Below, piece after piece: positions 36,142 to 44,910 of a DNA stretch of 64,000 nucleotides (position 1 is the first letter of the stretch; each line of letters begins with the position of its first letter). The notes under the pieces were generated by a model. That model saw nothing but the letters and a program-made list of their open reading frames with translations, was not told the DNA's origin and did not search any database. The stretch comes from Hymenobacter psoromatis. GTDB lineage: Bacteria > Bacteroidota > Bacteroidia > Cytophagales > Hymenobacteraceae. Made by a program: the position numbers and the translations under genes. Location of the stretch: contig CP014771.1 in assembly GCA_001596155.1 (NCBI GenBank), positions 1 through 64,000 on the forward strand. The letters are read 5' to 3'.

Positions 36142-36302
36142 GCTTCAGCTGGTCGTGGAAAGGAATGTGCGGTGAGCTTTAGCTTGCCGTTTGTCAGCAC
36201 CTGTGCCTCATGCCCGGCAGGCTAAAGCCTACTCTACCCCCCTCGGCGAGCTAAAGCTTACCACACATTCCTTTCCACGACCAGCTGAAGCTTACCCTAC
36301 CC
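36131..36302. repeat. Large inverted repeat with GGTAAGCTTTAGC units (copy 2)
   Basis: Outer arms 36131-36169 and 36264-36302 are 39-nt perfect complements. Inside are further units of the GTAAGCTTTAGCTTGCC family. The left arm includes the last codons of the glycosyltransferase and the right arm ends 2 nt before the miaA ATG. Confidence 0.88.
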
Positions 36303-36304
36303 GC

Positions 36305-37228
36305 ATGTTTTCAACCGAATTCCTTACGCAGCTCGACCCTACCCCTGCCGACCCGCGCCCCGTGCTGCTGGCCGTGGCCGGCCCCACTGCCGTGGGCAAA
36401 ACGGCCCTTACCGTGGCGCTGGCCCAGCAGCTGGGCACCGAAATCGTATCGGCCGACTCGCGCCAGTTTTTTCGCGAAATGAGCATTGGCACGGCTAAGC
36501 CCACGCCGGCCGAAATGCAGGGGGTAGGGCACCACTTCCTTGATTCGCACAGTATTACCCAGGACTACAGTGCCGGCCGCTTTGCTGCTGAGGCGCAAGA
36601 ACGGCTGCGGGGGCTGTTCGAAAAACACCCGGTAGTGATTGCCACGGGCGGCTCGGGGCTGTACTTACAGGCCCTTACCGATGGCCTCGACGAGTTGCCG
36701 CCCGTGCCGCCCGCCGTGCGCCAACAGCTGCAACACGAGCTGCAAACCCACGGCCTACCCCCCCTCGTGGCCGAGCTGGCGCGCCTCGACCCCGTGGCCC
36801 ACGCCCGCCTCGACCTGCAAAATCACCAGCGCGTGCTGCGCGCTCTGGAAGTGACGCGCGGCACCGGGCAACCCTTTTCCAGCTTCCACCGGGGGCCGGC
36901 CGCCGTGGCGGCGCTGGCGGCCGCGCGGCCCTGGCGCGTGGTAAAAGTGGCGCTTACCCGGCCGCGCGAAGCGCTGTACCAGCGTATCGACCAGCGCGTG
37001 GAGCACATGCTCGACGCGGGTCTGCTGGCCGAAGTCGAAGGCTTGCTGCCCTTCCGCCATCATCAGGCCCTGCAAACGGTGGGCTACCAGGAACTGTTTG
37101 GCTACCTCGACGGCGCTTACGACTATGCCGAAGCCGTGCGCCTGCTCCAGCGCAACACCCGCCACTACGCCAAGCACCAGCTCACCTGGCTCCGCCGCGA
37201 CCCGGAGTATTTTAAGTATGAATTATGA
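36305..37228 (+). CDS. miaA: tRNA dimethylallyltransferase
   Basis: A 307-residue MiaA, which adds a dimethylallyl group to A37 of tRNAs reading UNN codons. Seen: P-loop AGPTAVGKTAL, SADSRQFFREMSIGTAKPT, VIATGGSGLYLQAL, LQTVGYQELFGYLDG and RNTRHYAKHQLTWLRRD. ATG 36305 fits the family start; the longer in-frame ORF from 36191 translates the upstream repeat. Its 3' end overlaps an AT-rich hairpin shared with pfkA. Confidence 0.95.
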   Translation: MFSTEFLTQLDPTPADPRPVLLAVAGPTAVGKTALTVALAQQLGTEIVSADSRQFFREMSIGTAKPTPAEMQGVGHHFLDSHSITQDYSAGRFAAEAQERLRGLFEKHPVVIATGGSGLYLQALTDGLDELPPVPPAVRQQLQHELQTHGLPPLVAELARLDPVAHARLDLQNHQRVLRALEVTRGTGQPFSSFHRGPAAVAALAAARPWRVVKVALTRPREALYQRIDQRVEHMLDAGLLAEVEGLLPFRHHQALQTVGYQELFGYLDGAYDYAEAVRLLQRNTRHYAKHQLTWLRRDPEYFKYEL

Positions 37229-37294
37229 ATGGTAAATTATGAATTGAAATAAAGATTTATAAAATTCATGATTCATCATTTATTATTTATACTT
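37214..37294. repeat. AT-rich 32-nt inverted repeat joining miaA and pfkA ends
   Basis: Arms 37214-37245 and 37263-37294 pair imperfectly (AAGTAT-AAT-ATGAAT type). They contain the last codons of miaA and reach the pfkA stop codon. Probably a bidirectional terminator derived from a dispersed ATGAATTATGAATT repeat. Confidence 0.7.
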
Positions 37295-38264
37295 AAACAG
37301 AGAGTATCTCCACCATTCGCATAAAGCTCTGGTTGATAACTTTACGCTTGTTGATGGTGTCTTCGAAGGGCGTGTACATGAGTTTGCGGTCCACGATGCC
37401 GGCCATCACATTCTTCATGCCGTTGAGCAGGCCCTCCACGGCCGCGATGCCGAGCTGCGAGGCCAGCAGGCGGTCGGAGGCCGTGGGCGAGCCGCCGCGC
37501 TGGATGTGGCCCACGATGGTGACGCGCGTATCGAGCTGCGGAAGCGCCTCTTTCACGCGCTTGGCCACTTTGTGCACGTTGCCTTCTTCCTCCCCCTCAG
37601 CCACGATAACGATAAACGAGGTTTTGTGGCGGGCATAGCTGCTTTGCAGCGACTCGATAACGGCCTCCACGCTCATGGCCGTTTCGGGCACCATCACGAT
37701 TTCGGCCCCGCCGCCGATGGCGCACGGAATAGCGATGTAGCCCGAGTCGCGGCCCATTACCTCCACAAAAAAGCAGCGGTCGTGCGAATCAGCCGTGTCG
37801 CGAATCTTGTCGATAGCCTCCAGCGCCGTGTTCACGGCCGTGTCGTAGCCAATGGTGTAGTCGGTGCCGTAGAGGTCGTTGTCGATGGTGCCCGGCGCGC
37901 CCACCGTTGGAATGCCGAATTCCTGCTCAAAAATGTTGGCCCCCGCAAACGTGCCGTTGCCGCCAATTGCCACCAGGCCCTCAATACCGTGGTTCACGAG
38001 TTGGTCGAAGGCCTGCTGCCGCCCCTCCTTGGTCATGAACGTCTGCGAGCGGGCCGATTTCAGAATCGTGCCGCCGCGCTGCACCGTATTCGAAACCGAG
38101 GCCGAATCCATGCGCACGAACTCCCCCTTAATCATGCCGCTGTAGCCGCGCATAATGCCGTAAACTTCGATGCCGTGGTAAACGCCCGCCCGCACCACCG
38201 CCCGCAGGCAGGCATTCATGCCAGGAGCGTCGCCCCCGCTGGTAAAAACCCCAATTCTTTTCAT
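37293..38264 (-). CDS. pfkA: 6-phosphofructokinase
   Basis: A 323-residue ATP-dependent phosphofructokinase, the committed step of glycolysis. Seen: RIGVFTSGGDAPGMNACLRAVVR, RGYSGMIKGEF, GIEGLVAIGGNGTFAGA, VGAPGTIDNDLYGTDYTIG with the catalytic Asp, VEVMGRDSGYIA and GHIQRGGSPTASDRLLAS. Length and motifs are normal. Confidence 0.96.
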   Translation of the reverse strand: MKRIGVFTSGGDAPGMNACLRAVVRAGVYHGIEVYGIMRGYSGMIKGEFVRMDSASVSNTVQRGGTILKSARSQTFMTKEGRQQAFDQLVNHGIEGLVAIGGNGTFAGANIFEQEFGIPTVGAPGTIDNDLYGTDYTIGYDTAVNTALEAIDKIRDTADSHDRCFFVEVMGRDSGYIAIPCAIGGGAEIVMVPETAMSVEAVIESLQSSYARHKTSFIVIVAEGEEEGNVHKVAKRVKEALPQLDTRVTIVGHIQRGGSPTASDRLLASQLGIAAVEGLLNGMKNVMAGIVDRKLMYTPFEDTINKRKVINQSFMRMVEILSV

Positions 38265-38486
38265 AAAACAAAGTCAGCTAAAGCGCCCCGTGCCAACCTA
38301 ACGGTGACTTACGCGCCGCAAAGGTCGTAAGGCCGCCGCACTTGCCGGACGGACTTTGTGGATTTAACCCCGACATTTTTGCGTTTCCTACGTAAAAGGC
38401 CCGATGATTACGTAACAGACACTTGGTTATTAGGGTTTTTTAGCTTACTTTTCGGTATCCCACCGCCCACCTTCACTCTCCCTTCC

Positions 38487-38933
38487 ATGTTTGGTTTTTT
38501 CGAAAACGAGCAGGCCAAAAAAATAAAAGGCCACCTCTGCAATCTCGCCGCTCTCGCCAAAGCTGACGGCCATGTTGACGACCGTGAAATGAATTTTATC
38601 ATTACCGTCGGGAAAAAGAACGGGGTGTCAGCCGGTGAAGTGCGCAAGCTCGTCAACGGTAATTCCGACTGCCTTTCCGACCTGCCCAGCAACGATTCGG
38701 AACGCTTCGACCAGATTTTCGACCTCGTTGATATGATGCTGGCCGATGGCATCGTGGATGAAACGGAAATGGATTTTTGCATTATGATGGCCGAGAAGCT
38801 GGGCTTCCGCCAAGCCATCGTGAGCGTGCTGGTGCGCAAGATTTCGCAGGGCGTAAAAGACGCCGTACCGCGCGAGCGCGTAAAGGATGAAAGCCTGTCT
38901 TTCCTGAATCATAACCCGCTACCCCAGCGGTAA
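38487..38933 (+). CDS. TerB-like (tellurite-resistance fold) protein
   Basis: A 148-residue acidic helical protein with TerB-like features: HLCNLAALAKADGHVDDREMNFI, then VDMMLADGIVDETEMDFCIMMAEKLGF, two helix pairs each with an Asp-rich metal-binding-like loop. The start ATG 38487 (MFGFFENEQ) is the family-like N-terminus; the longer frame from 38358 has no support. The function of stand-alone TerB domains is unclear, possibly metal or stress sensing. Confidence 0.75.
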   Translation: MFGFFENEQAKKIKGHLCNLAALAKADGHVDDREMNFIITVGKKNGVSAGEVRKLVNGNSDCLSDLPSNDSERFDQIFDLVDMMLADGIVDETEMDFCIMMAEKLGFRQAIVSVLVRKISQGVKDAVPRERVKDESLSFLNHNPLPQR

Positions 38934-38938
38934 ATCTC

Positions 38939-39096
38939 AACCACGGATTCGTCGGATTTTGTGGGTGATTCCCTTGTTGCTTCAGAGAAAGCCTCACCCC
39001 ATATAAAAAGGCTGCCCCACAGGCAGCCTTTTTGGTGCGTTTGGATAATCGCCCACAAAATTCGATTAATCCGAAAAATCCGACGAATCCGTGGTT
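38939..39096. repeat. Long nested inverted repeat with internal terminator
   Basis: Outer arms AACCACGGATTCGTCGG (38939 onward) and its complement ending 39096, with further pairing of TTTTGTGGG and CCCACAAAA. Inside is a clean terminator, GGCTGCC-loop-GGCAGCC with A5 and T5 (39005-39033). It separates convergent genes and touches the aminotransferase stop codon. Confidence 0.85.
39005..39033. terminator. Bidirectional terminator
   Basis: AAAAAGGCTGCC and GGCAGCCTTTTT with a 5-nt loop, between the TerB-like (+) and aminotransferase (-) genes. Confidence 0.85.
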
Positions 39097-40283
39097 CAGA
39101 CAGTTTGAATGGCGCGCAGCAGTCCCGCCAGCGCCGCGTCAATCTCGGCCTCAGTGATGGTAAGCGGCGGCGCGATGCGCAACGAGTTATCGCAGAACAA
39201 AAACCAGTCGGTCAGGACGCCCTCCTCGGCCAGCGCGCGGTCAATAATCGGCTTGAGCACCTCAAACGAGTCAAATTCCACGGCCATTAGCAGGCCGCAG
39301 TTGCGCACCGCCCGGATGGCCGGGTGCACCAGCCCGGCGCGCAGCCGCGCCGCCTTGGCCGCCACGCCCGCCAGCAGTTTTTCTTCCTGAATAACTTGGA
39401 GCGTCGCCAGCGACGCCGCGCAACTCACCGGATGCCCGCCAAACGTGGTGCAGTGCCCCAGAATCGGGTTGGTCTGGAAGCCCACCATAATCTCGGGCGA
39501 CGAGATGAAGGCCCCAATCGGCATGCCGCCGCCCATGCCCTTGGCGCACACCAGAATATCGGGCACCACCCCAAACTGCTCGAACGCCCACTGCGTGCCC
39601 GTGCGCCCAAAGCCGCACTGAATCTCGTCCAGAATTAGCAGCGCGCCCACCGCCGTGCAGCGCGCCCGCACGGCGGGCAGGTAGCCGGGCAGGGGTAGGC
39701 GCACGCCGGCCTCGCCCTGAACGGTTTCGAGCACCACGGCGGCCGTGTTTTTGGTGATTAACTCTAAGTCGGCCAGCTCGTTGTAACGCAGGTGTGTCAC
39801 GTCGGGCAGCAGCGGCCGGTAGCTGTTCTTGAAGCCCTCGGAGCCCGTGATGGACAGCGCGCCGTGCGTAGAGCCGTGGTAGGCATTGAGGGCCGAAACC
39901 AGGCCCGTGCGGCCGGTGTGGCGCTTGGCCAGCTTGAGCGCGCCCTCAATGGCCTCGGTGCCCGAATTGGTGAAGTACACCGTGTCGAGCGGGGGGGGTA
40001 GGGTGGCGGCCAGCGCGTGGGCCAGCCGCGCCGGCGGCGCCTGCACAAGCTCCCCGTACACCATCAGGTGCAGGTATTTATCGAGCTGGTCCTGAATGGC
40101 TTGCAGCACCCGCGGGTGCCGATGCCCCACGTTGCTGACGCCGATGCCCGAAATTAAATCCAGGATGGGGCGGCCTTCCGGCGTGTACATATACACGCCC
40201 TCGGCCCGCTCGATTTCCAGCAGCAGCGGAAACTCGGACGTCTGGGCCTGGTGGCGCAAAAAAAGTTGGCGGGGCGTAAGCAT
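39096..40283 (-). CDS. Class III (PLP-dependent) aminotransferase
   Basis: A 395-residue fold-type I aminotransferase of the acetylornithine/4-aminobutyrate group. Seen: LDLISGIGVSNVGHRHPRV, YFTNSGTEAIEGALKLAKRH, ILDEIQCGFGRTGT and the PLP lysine in VCAKGMGGGMP, followed by TTFGGHPVSCAA. The substrate cannot be set from sequence alone. No arginine-pathway genes are nearby. It overlaps the upstream repeat by one base. Confidence 0.9.
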   Translation of the reverse strand: MLTPRQLFLRHQAQTSEFPLLLEIERAEGVYMYTPEGRPILDLISGIGVSNVGHRHPRVLQAIQDQLDKYLHLMVYGELVQAPPARLAHALAATLPPPLDTVYFTNSGTEAIEGALKLAKRHTGRTGLVSALNAYHGSTHGALSITGSEGFKNSYRPLLPDVTHLRYNELADLELITKNTAAVVLETVQGEAGVRLPLPGYLPAVRARCTAVGALLILDEIQCGFGRTGTQWAFEQFGVVPDILVCAKGMGGGMPIGAFISSPEIMVGFQTNPILGHCTTFGGHPVSCAASLATLQVIQEEKLLAGVAAKAARLRAGLVHPAIRAVRNCGLLMAVEFDSFEVLKPIIDRALAEEGVLTDWFLFCDNSLRIAPPLTITEAEIDAALAGLLRAIQTV

Positions 40284-40325
40284 AATGCCCGCAAAGGTAC
40301 CGCCGCCGGGCAGGGGTAGGGCCGG

Positions 40326-40814
40326 CTACGGCTCGGTAACCGGTGCCGGGGTGCCCGGCCGGGCCGCCACGCGTTGCAGCACCTCCTTGGTAAAGTCGCG
40401 CTCGGCCTGATACAGCTCCGCTACCTGGCGCATGGTCAGCAGCTTCTGCAAGCGGTCGAAATAGTTTTTCTCCAAATCCAGCTGCTGCCGGCGCAGAGCA
40501 AAATCCTGGGTGAAGTTGTCGCGGAGCTGGGCATCGCTCAGGGTGGGGTTTTTGGCCTCGTTGCGCAGCAGCCGCGCCGCGCGATTTAACTCGCGGCGGC
40601 GGCCCACGAATTCATTATACACCGGCCAGAAGCGCTGAGCCTCGTCCTGGGTTAAGGTCAGGCGCGAGGTAATGAAGGCGATTTTGGCGTTGTCGAGCTG
40701 ATTAAGGCGTCCACCCTGGCCGGGCCGGGCGCGCCCCTGCGCCCGCGCCGGCTGGCCAGCCAGCAGCGCCGTGAGGCACCAGCTACTCAGTAATAAGAAA
40801 CGTAAGCTATTCAT
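40326..40814 (-). CDS. Spy/CpxP-like periplasmic protein
   Basis: A 162-residue exported protein with a signal peptide (cleavage near ARAQG) and a helical body: LTLTQDEAQRFWPVYNEF, RRRELNRAARLL, YFDRLQKLLTMRQVAEL. This helical LTxxQ-type pattern is typical of small envelope-stress sensors or chaperones found downstream of ECF sigma factor genes in Bacteroidota. It is the third gene of the sigma / membrane protein / Spy-like run. Confidence 0.75.
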   Translation of the reverse strand: MNSLRFLLLSSWCLTALLAGQPARAQGRARPGQGGRLNQLDNAKIAFITSRLTLTQDEAQRFWPVYNEFVGRRRELNRAARLLRNEAKNPTLSDAQLRDNFTQDFALRRQQLDLEKNYFDRLQKLLTMRQVAELYQAERDFTKEVLQRVAARPGTPAPVTEP

Positions 40815-40832
40815 AGCAAATAAGTTAAAAGC

Positions 40833-41285
40833 CTAGAGCATTGCCGGGCCCTCCGTAGGCTGGGCATCGAGCGCTTCGGTCAGCTCAGTGGGTGAAGAGT
40901 GTAAGTACTGCCGCGTAATGCCCAGGTGGCGCGTCGGTAACTCCGCCAAGTCGAGCATATCAAGGTGGGTTTCGCCGCTGGTGAGGTAGTCCACCAGCTG
41001 CTGCTGCGGCACGGCATCGAGCGCCACCGAAGGGGTAGCCACGCTCAGCGGCGCGCTCCCCAGCCACATGGAGGCCGCAAACGTGCCCAGCAGCACCGTA
41101 GAGGCTAGGCCCGTGCGCACGTACATGGGCGCCTGCCACAGCCGCATCAGCAGCGGCCGGCGCGCCGGCACCGCCACCTGCGCCATGATGCGCGTGGGCA
41201 ACTGCTCGAAGTAGCCCGCTGGCGGGCTGCTCAGCGGCTGCATGCCGCGCCGGGGGTGCTGGTCAAGTCGAAAAGGAGGTTTCAT
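40833..41285 (-). CDS. Putative anti-sigma-like membrane protein
   Basis: A 150-residue protein with one membrane segment (about 65-85, TGLASTVLLGTFAASMWLG), a proline-rich cytoplasmic N-terminus and a short periplasmic tail. No zinc-binding anti-sigma motif is visible. Its place between an ECF sigma gene and a Spy-like gene suggests it restrains the sigma factor. ATG 41285 is preferred over the upstream 41312. Confidence 0.6.
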   Translation of the reverse strand: MKPPFRLDQHPRRGMQPLSSPPAGYFEQLPTRIMAQVAVPARRPLLMRLWQAPMYVRTGLASTVLLGTFAASMWLGSAPLSVATPSVALDAVPQQQLVDYLTSGETHLDMLDLAELPTRHLGITRQYLHSSPTELTEALDAQPTEGPAML

Positions 41286-41315
41286 GAACAGTAGATGGAA
41301 AAAGCGGCCCAAGGT

Positions 41316-41888
41316 TTAATCCGCGTCGTCGGTAGAAAAGCCCGGACTGTCGGCAGCCGTAACGTATTCCTCGATTTTGCGGGCGGCGTGGTGGTAGCTG
41401 GCCTTCAGCGCGCCCACGCTGGTGCCAGTCACCTCAGCCATCTGCTCATACGGCATCTCGTCGTAGTAGCGCAGGTTAAATACTAGGCGCTGCTTGTCGG
41501 GCAGCCGCAAAATGGCCCGTTGCAGCTTCAACTCAATTTCGTCGCCCGCAATGGCGGGGTCGGCCTCCAGCTTGGCGGCCAGCTCGGCCCCCACGTCGTT
41601 AAGGGGTAGGAAAAACCTGCGCCGCTTACTCTGCAAAAAACTCAGGCACTCATTGGTGGCAATGCGGTAAATCCAAGTGAACAGCTGGGCATCCTGCCGA
41701 AAATTCTCCAGGTTCTTCCACACTTTTACGAACACATCCTGCGTGAGGTCGTCGGCATCGTCGTGGTCCACCACCATCTTGCGCACGTGCCAATACACCT
41801 TCTGCTGATACTTGCGTACCAGCTGGTTAAAGGCTAGATTACGGCTAGCCGGCTCGTGAAACTTAGCGAGGATTTCGTGGTCTTCCAA
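41316..41888 (-). CDS. ECF RNA polymerase sigma factor
   Basis: A 190-residue sigma-70 family protein with region 2 (HDDADDLTQDVFVKVWKNLENF, TWIYRIATNECLSFLQ) and region 4 (LPDKQRLVFNLRYYDEMPYEQMAEVTGTSVGALKASYHHA). It directs transcription of an envelope-related regulon, probably including its own operon with the two downstream genes. Confidence 0.92.
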   Translation of the reverse strand: MEDHEILAKFHEPASRNLAFNQLVRKYQQKVYWHVRKMVVDHDDADDLTQDVFVKVWKNLENFRQDAQLFTWIYRIATNECLSFLQSKRRRFFLPLNDVGAELAAKLEADPAIAGDEIELKLQRAILRLPDKQRLVFNLRYYDEMPYEQMAEVTGTSVGALKASYHHAARKIEEYVTAADSPGFSTDDAD

Positions 41889-41950
41889 ACGCGGAGTGGG
41901 GGCGGGGGTAGCGGTTGGACGGTGGCCGGGGGGTAGGGTTTAACGGACGG

Positions 41951-42274
41951 CTACTCTACCAAGGCCGCTACCAATTCCCGCACCTGTTGGTCGCTGATAC
42001 TAGCCTGCTCCGACTTGTCATAAATAGCCAGCAGGAAAACGGTTTCGCCCACCACCCGCACGTAGATAATAACGCGGGCCCCGCCACTTTTACCCGTGCC
42101 CTTGCTGGCAATTGCCAGGCGAATCTTATAACAGCCCCGGCCGATAGATTTGCCCAAAGTTGGGGTAATCAGTAACTGCCCGTTGAGCTCGCGCAACTCC
42201 CCGGCAAGCGAGGCATACTTCTTTAGCAACGGCTTAAGCTGGTGCCGAAAGGGCGGGATGGGGGTAATTGTCAC
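41951..42274 (-). CDS. RelE/ParE-like toxin
   Basis: A 107-residue basic protein with a RelE-superfamily pattern: PPFRHQLKPLLKKYASL, LGKSIGRGCYKIRLAIASKGTGKSGGARVIIYV and VFLLAIYDKSEQASIS. Such toxins cleave mRNA on the ribosome. It overlaps the upstream antitoxin gene by 4 nt (ATGA), a standard translational coupling of TA pairs. Confidence 0.8.
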   Translation of the reverse strand: MTITPIPPFRHQLKPLLKKYASLAGELRELNGQLLITPTLGKSIGRGCYKIRLAIASKGTGKSGGARVIIYVRVVGETVFLLAIYDKSEQASISDQQVRELVAALVE

Positions 42275-42546
42275 GCTTGGTTAGCACTGATTTCAGCCGC
42301 TTCCTCTGCCAGAATTTCAGCTTTCAGTTCGTCCAGCATTCCGTCCAAGTCTTGCGTAGGTATGGGCGCTTCGCCACGGGTGATTTTATTGACCCACCCC
42401 ACGGACTCGGCCAGCTCGGCCAGCAATTGCTCGTTGGCGGCTGGCCTACTGGGCTTGGGCGACTTTACTTTCACCCGCTTGATGCCTTTTACCAGCTCCA
42501 ACACGCGGGCCACGTCCTTGTCGGGCACTTCGAGCACAATTTCCAT
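42271..42546 (-). CDS. Antitoxin of the RelE-like pair
   Basis: A 91-residue acidic protein beginning MEIVLEVPDKDVARVLELV, ending in a helix rich in Glu/Ala (LDELKAEILAEEAAEI), which is typical of the toxin-binding tail. The start is ATG 42546. No DNA-binding fold is obvious. It precedes and overlaps the toxin gene. Confidence 0.75.
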   Translation of the reverse strand: MEIVLEVPDKDVARVLELVKGIKRVKVKSPKPSRPAANEQLLAELAESVGWVNKITRGEAPIPTQDLDGMLDELKAEILAEEAAEISANQA

Positions 42547-42610
42547 AAGTAGTTTTTCTGAGTAGTAACTAGCAAGATACGAAACAACGGAACCGGGACA
42601 AAGTGCTCGC

Positions 42611-44032
42611 TCAGCGCCCAAAAATGCTCAGCGAAGTCGTTTGCGCCGAGCGAATGGTGAAGTTGCGCACGTCCGTAAACTTGCTGGCGTTGCTGTTCGC
42701 CGTGCGAAAAACCAGCCGGTACGCGCCCGGCTGCATGGCCAGGTTGAGCTTGCTGCTGCTCTCGGGCAGGTTATAAATCCAGGTCTGCGACTCGTCGTCG
42801 TTGAGCTTGTAGATGCTGCCAAACCCTTTCAAATCCGAAGTAATATTGAGCGTGCCCGGCGCGGCGTAGCTCACGGTTGCGGTCTGGCCCTGGCGCACGG
42901 TCACGCGCTGGGTGCTGCGCGGCAGCGTCAGGATTTCCACCTCGTAAGTGCCAGCCAGCAGCTTCTGGCGGCTGCCGAAGGGTAGGGATAGCGCGGTGGC
43001 CGGGCTACCCGCCGCCCGCACCACCGCCTGCACTACCCCCCCGTAGGGATTGGGCGAGATACTGGCCGGCTGCAAGTGCAGGGTGCCCTGCGGCGTCTTG
43101 AAATTCAGGACGTTAGTGCGGCCCGCCTTGATAGGAATATTAGCCTGCCGGATGGCCGGCACCGTGTTGATAATGAGGTCGTAGCTCTGCAAGGCATCAA
43201 TATCTACCACGTCGGCCTTGCCCTGGGCGTCGCGGTAGTGCACGTAATTGTACTCCGGCTGCCCGGTCACGTTGTTCACAAACGTCATGTTCACGTTCGA
43301 CTCCACCGGCCGGCCGGCCTCGTCGGTTAGGTTCACGGCTACCGTGGTTTTGGCCAGCGTCTGGGCAATCACGTCGTTGAGCACCGTTTGGAAGGTCTTG
43401 ACCTCCGCCGCATTGTAGTATTTACCCAGGCATTCGAGCGCCCGCCCGAAGTCCTTCTCCGCCCCAATCCCAATCACAAAGGGCTTCAAAAAAACGTGCT
43501 TGCGCTGCAACGCCAGCGAGGCCGCGCAGGGGTCGCCCTTGCACGACTCTACCCCATCCGTAATGAGCAGCAGCACGTTGCGCGACGCTTTATCCTGCGG
43601 AAAATCCTTAGCCGACTGCTCCAGCGAGTAGGTAATAGGCGTATTGCCCTGCGCCTTTAGCGTCTTGAGCCGCGCCTTAATGGCGGCCGCGTTCTTGGGC
43701 GCGAAGGGCACTTCGAGGCGCGAGTCTTCGCAGTTTTGCTCGGCGTTGGGATGCTGGTGGCCATACACGCGCAAGCCCAACTCCAGGTTGGGGTAGGTGT
43801 TGAGCGAGTCGGCCATCTTGGCCAGCAGGCGCTTGGCCACTTCCCAGCGGGGCTTACCCTCCCAGGGCGCCATCATCGAGCCCGATGCATCGAGCAAAAA
43901 TAAAATGCGCGTGACCTTGGGCTTGTCCGGCGGCGCGTTCTGCGCCCGGCTTTGCAGCGCGAAAATGAACAGCACGTAACCCAGCAGTAAGCGGACTGCA
44001 CAACGAGCAAAAGGTCTGAGCGGGAATAACAT
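42611..44032 (-). CDS. Secreted von Willebrand A domain protein
   Basis: A 473-residue exported protein (signal peptide ends ALQSRAQ). The vWA domain at about 40-230 has a MIDAS motif (LFLLDASGSMM), GNTPITYSLE and LLITDGVESC. The C-terminal half is beta-rich, with repeated carboxypeptidase-regulatory-like segments (VAVNLTDEAGRPVESNV, GAYRLVFRTAN). It may bind surface or matrix ligands. It is unrelated to the TA genes on both sides. Confidence 0.85.
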   Translation of the reverse strand: MLFPLRPFARCAVRLLLGYVLFIFALQSRAQNAPPDKPKVTRILFLLDASGSMMAPWEGKPRWEVAKRLLAKMADSLNTYPNLELGLRVYGHQHPNAEQNCEDSRLEVPFAPKNAAAIKARLKTLKAQGNTPITYSLEQSAKDFPQDKASRNVLLLITDGVESCKGDPCAASLALQRKHVFLKPFVIGIGAEKDFGRALECLGKYYNAAEVKTFQTVLNDVIAQTLAKTTVAVNLTDEAGRPVESNVNMTFVNNVTGQPEYNYVHYRDAQGKADVVDIDALQSYDLIINTVPAIRQANIPIKAGRTNVLNFKTPQGTLHLQPASISPNPYGGVVQAVVRAAGSPATALSLPFGSRQKLLAGTYEVEILTLPRSTQRVTVRQGQTATVSYAAPGTLNITSDLKGFGSIYKLNDDESQTWIYNLPESSSKLNLAMQPGAYRLVFRTANSNASKFTDVRNFTIRSAQTTSLSIFGR

Positions 44033-44178
44033 CGGCGAAATTTACGCCGCTGGCGCGGGTTTAGCCCAACGCTATTGCGGCGTAATTTCAGCTATTTACG
44101 GGTTGTTCTCTGTCGCTAGAATCCGCAGGTAGAAAATGAATTGACTGCCTGCACCTTTCTTATTCAACTTATAGAAAT

Positions 44179-44583
44179 TCACTGCGCCCAATTAACCAGG
44201 CGCAAACCCTCAATCCGCTCGAAATGCCGGGTATTGTTGGTAGCAAGCTGCAAATTATTAGCCAGCGCGATACCCGTAATAAGGGTGTCAGTCGGGCCAA
44301 TGCTTTGGCCACGGCTGCGCAAAGTAGCTTCAATCTGCGCCGAAATAGCCACGCTTTCTATTGTGAGTGGCACTACTTGATGCAACGCCGCCAACTGCTG
44401 AAACTGCCGCATCTGCTGCCGCGCATCGCGGTAGAGCAAGCCACTAAGCGATTCATAATAGATGATAATGCTGAATTGCAACACGCCGTTGGCTACCATA
44501 TACTGCCGGGCCTGCTCCACTACCAGCGGCTGCCGCCGCGGCAAAAGCGACACGCTATCGGTATCAAGCAGCGCGAGACTCAT
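44179..44583 (-). CDS. vapC: PIN-domain toxin VapC (copy 1, intact)
   Basis: A 134-residue PIN-domain RNase. Acidic residues seen: Asp in LLDTDSVSL, Glu in IIYYESLSGL, Asp in GPTDTLITGIAL; it ends ATNNTRHFERIEGLRLVNW. VapC toxins cut tRNA or rRNA. It overlaps the upstream vapB-like gene by 20 nt. A second vapC with the same length and motifs, split by insertion sequences, lies 1 kb upstream, so the module is duplicated. Confidence 0.88.
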   Translation of the reverse strand: MSLALLDTDSVSLLPRRQPLVVEQARQYMVANGVLQFSIIIYYESLSGLLYRDARQQMRQFQQLAALHQVVPLTIESVAISAQIEATLRSRGQSIGPTDTLITGIALANNLQLATNNTRHFERIEGLRLVNWAQ

Positions 44584-44827
44584 CGTCCAGGAAGGGGGTA
44601 GGGCGGGTAAATAATTCAGCCCGCAGCCGTTGCTGATGCGCCATAATATCGTCCCATACCTCGGCTGGCAGCTCGTCGGTATTTTCCAGAATGCACATGG
44701 TTTCGTCGGCTAGTTTCTGGTTGGTCGCCTGCTTTTCTTTCAGCGTTTGCAACAGCCGATGCACTTCTTCCCGGTGTTGCGGCGATACCTACTGGAGTTC
44801 TTGGATAATCGTTTCGAGGGTTACCAT
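44564..44827 (-). pseudogene. vapB: VapB-like antitoxin (copy 1) with a premature amber codon
   Basis: Read from ATG 44827 the frame gives MVTLETIIQEL as in copy 2, then hits TAG at 44789-44791 (codon 13). The frame after it continues VSPQHREEVHRLLQTL to the stop at 44564, parallel to copy 2. Reinitiation at GTG 44764 would give a 66-residue antitoxin with the C-terminal toxin-binding part (LRAELFTRPTPFLDDE). So it is either disabled or shortened, while its toxin gene is intact. Confidence 0.75.
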
Positions 44828-44910
44828 AGTGTCAGGTTTTTAGGTAGCCTAAGTTACGAGGATTTCCATCAGCGGCTCAAGTAGCGGCGGGCTTCGGTTT
44901 TTGCCGGTTA

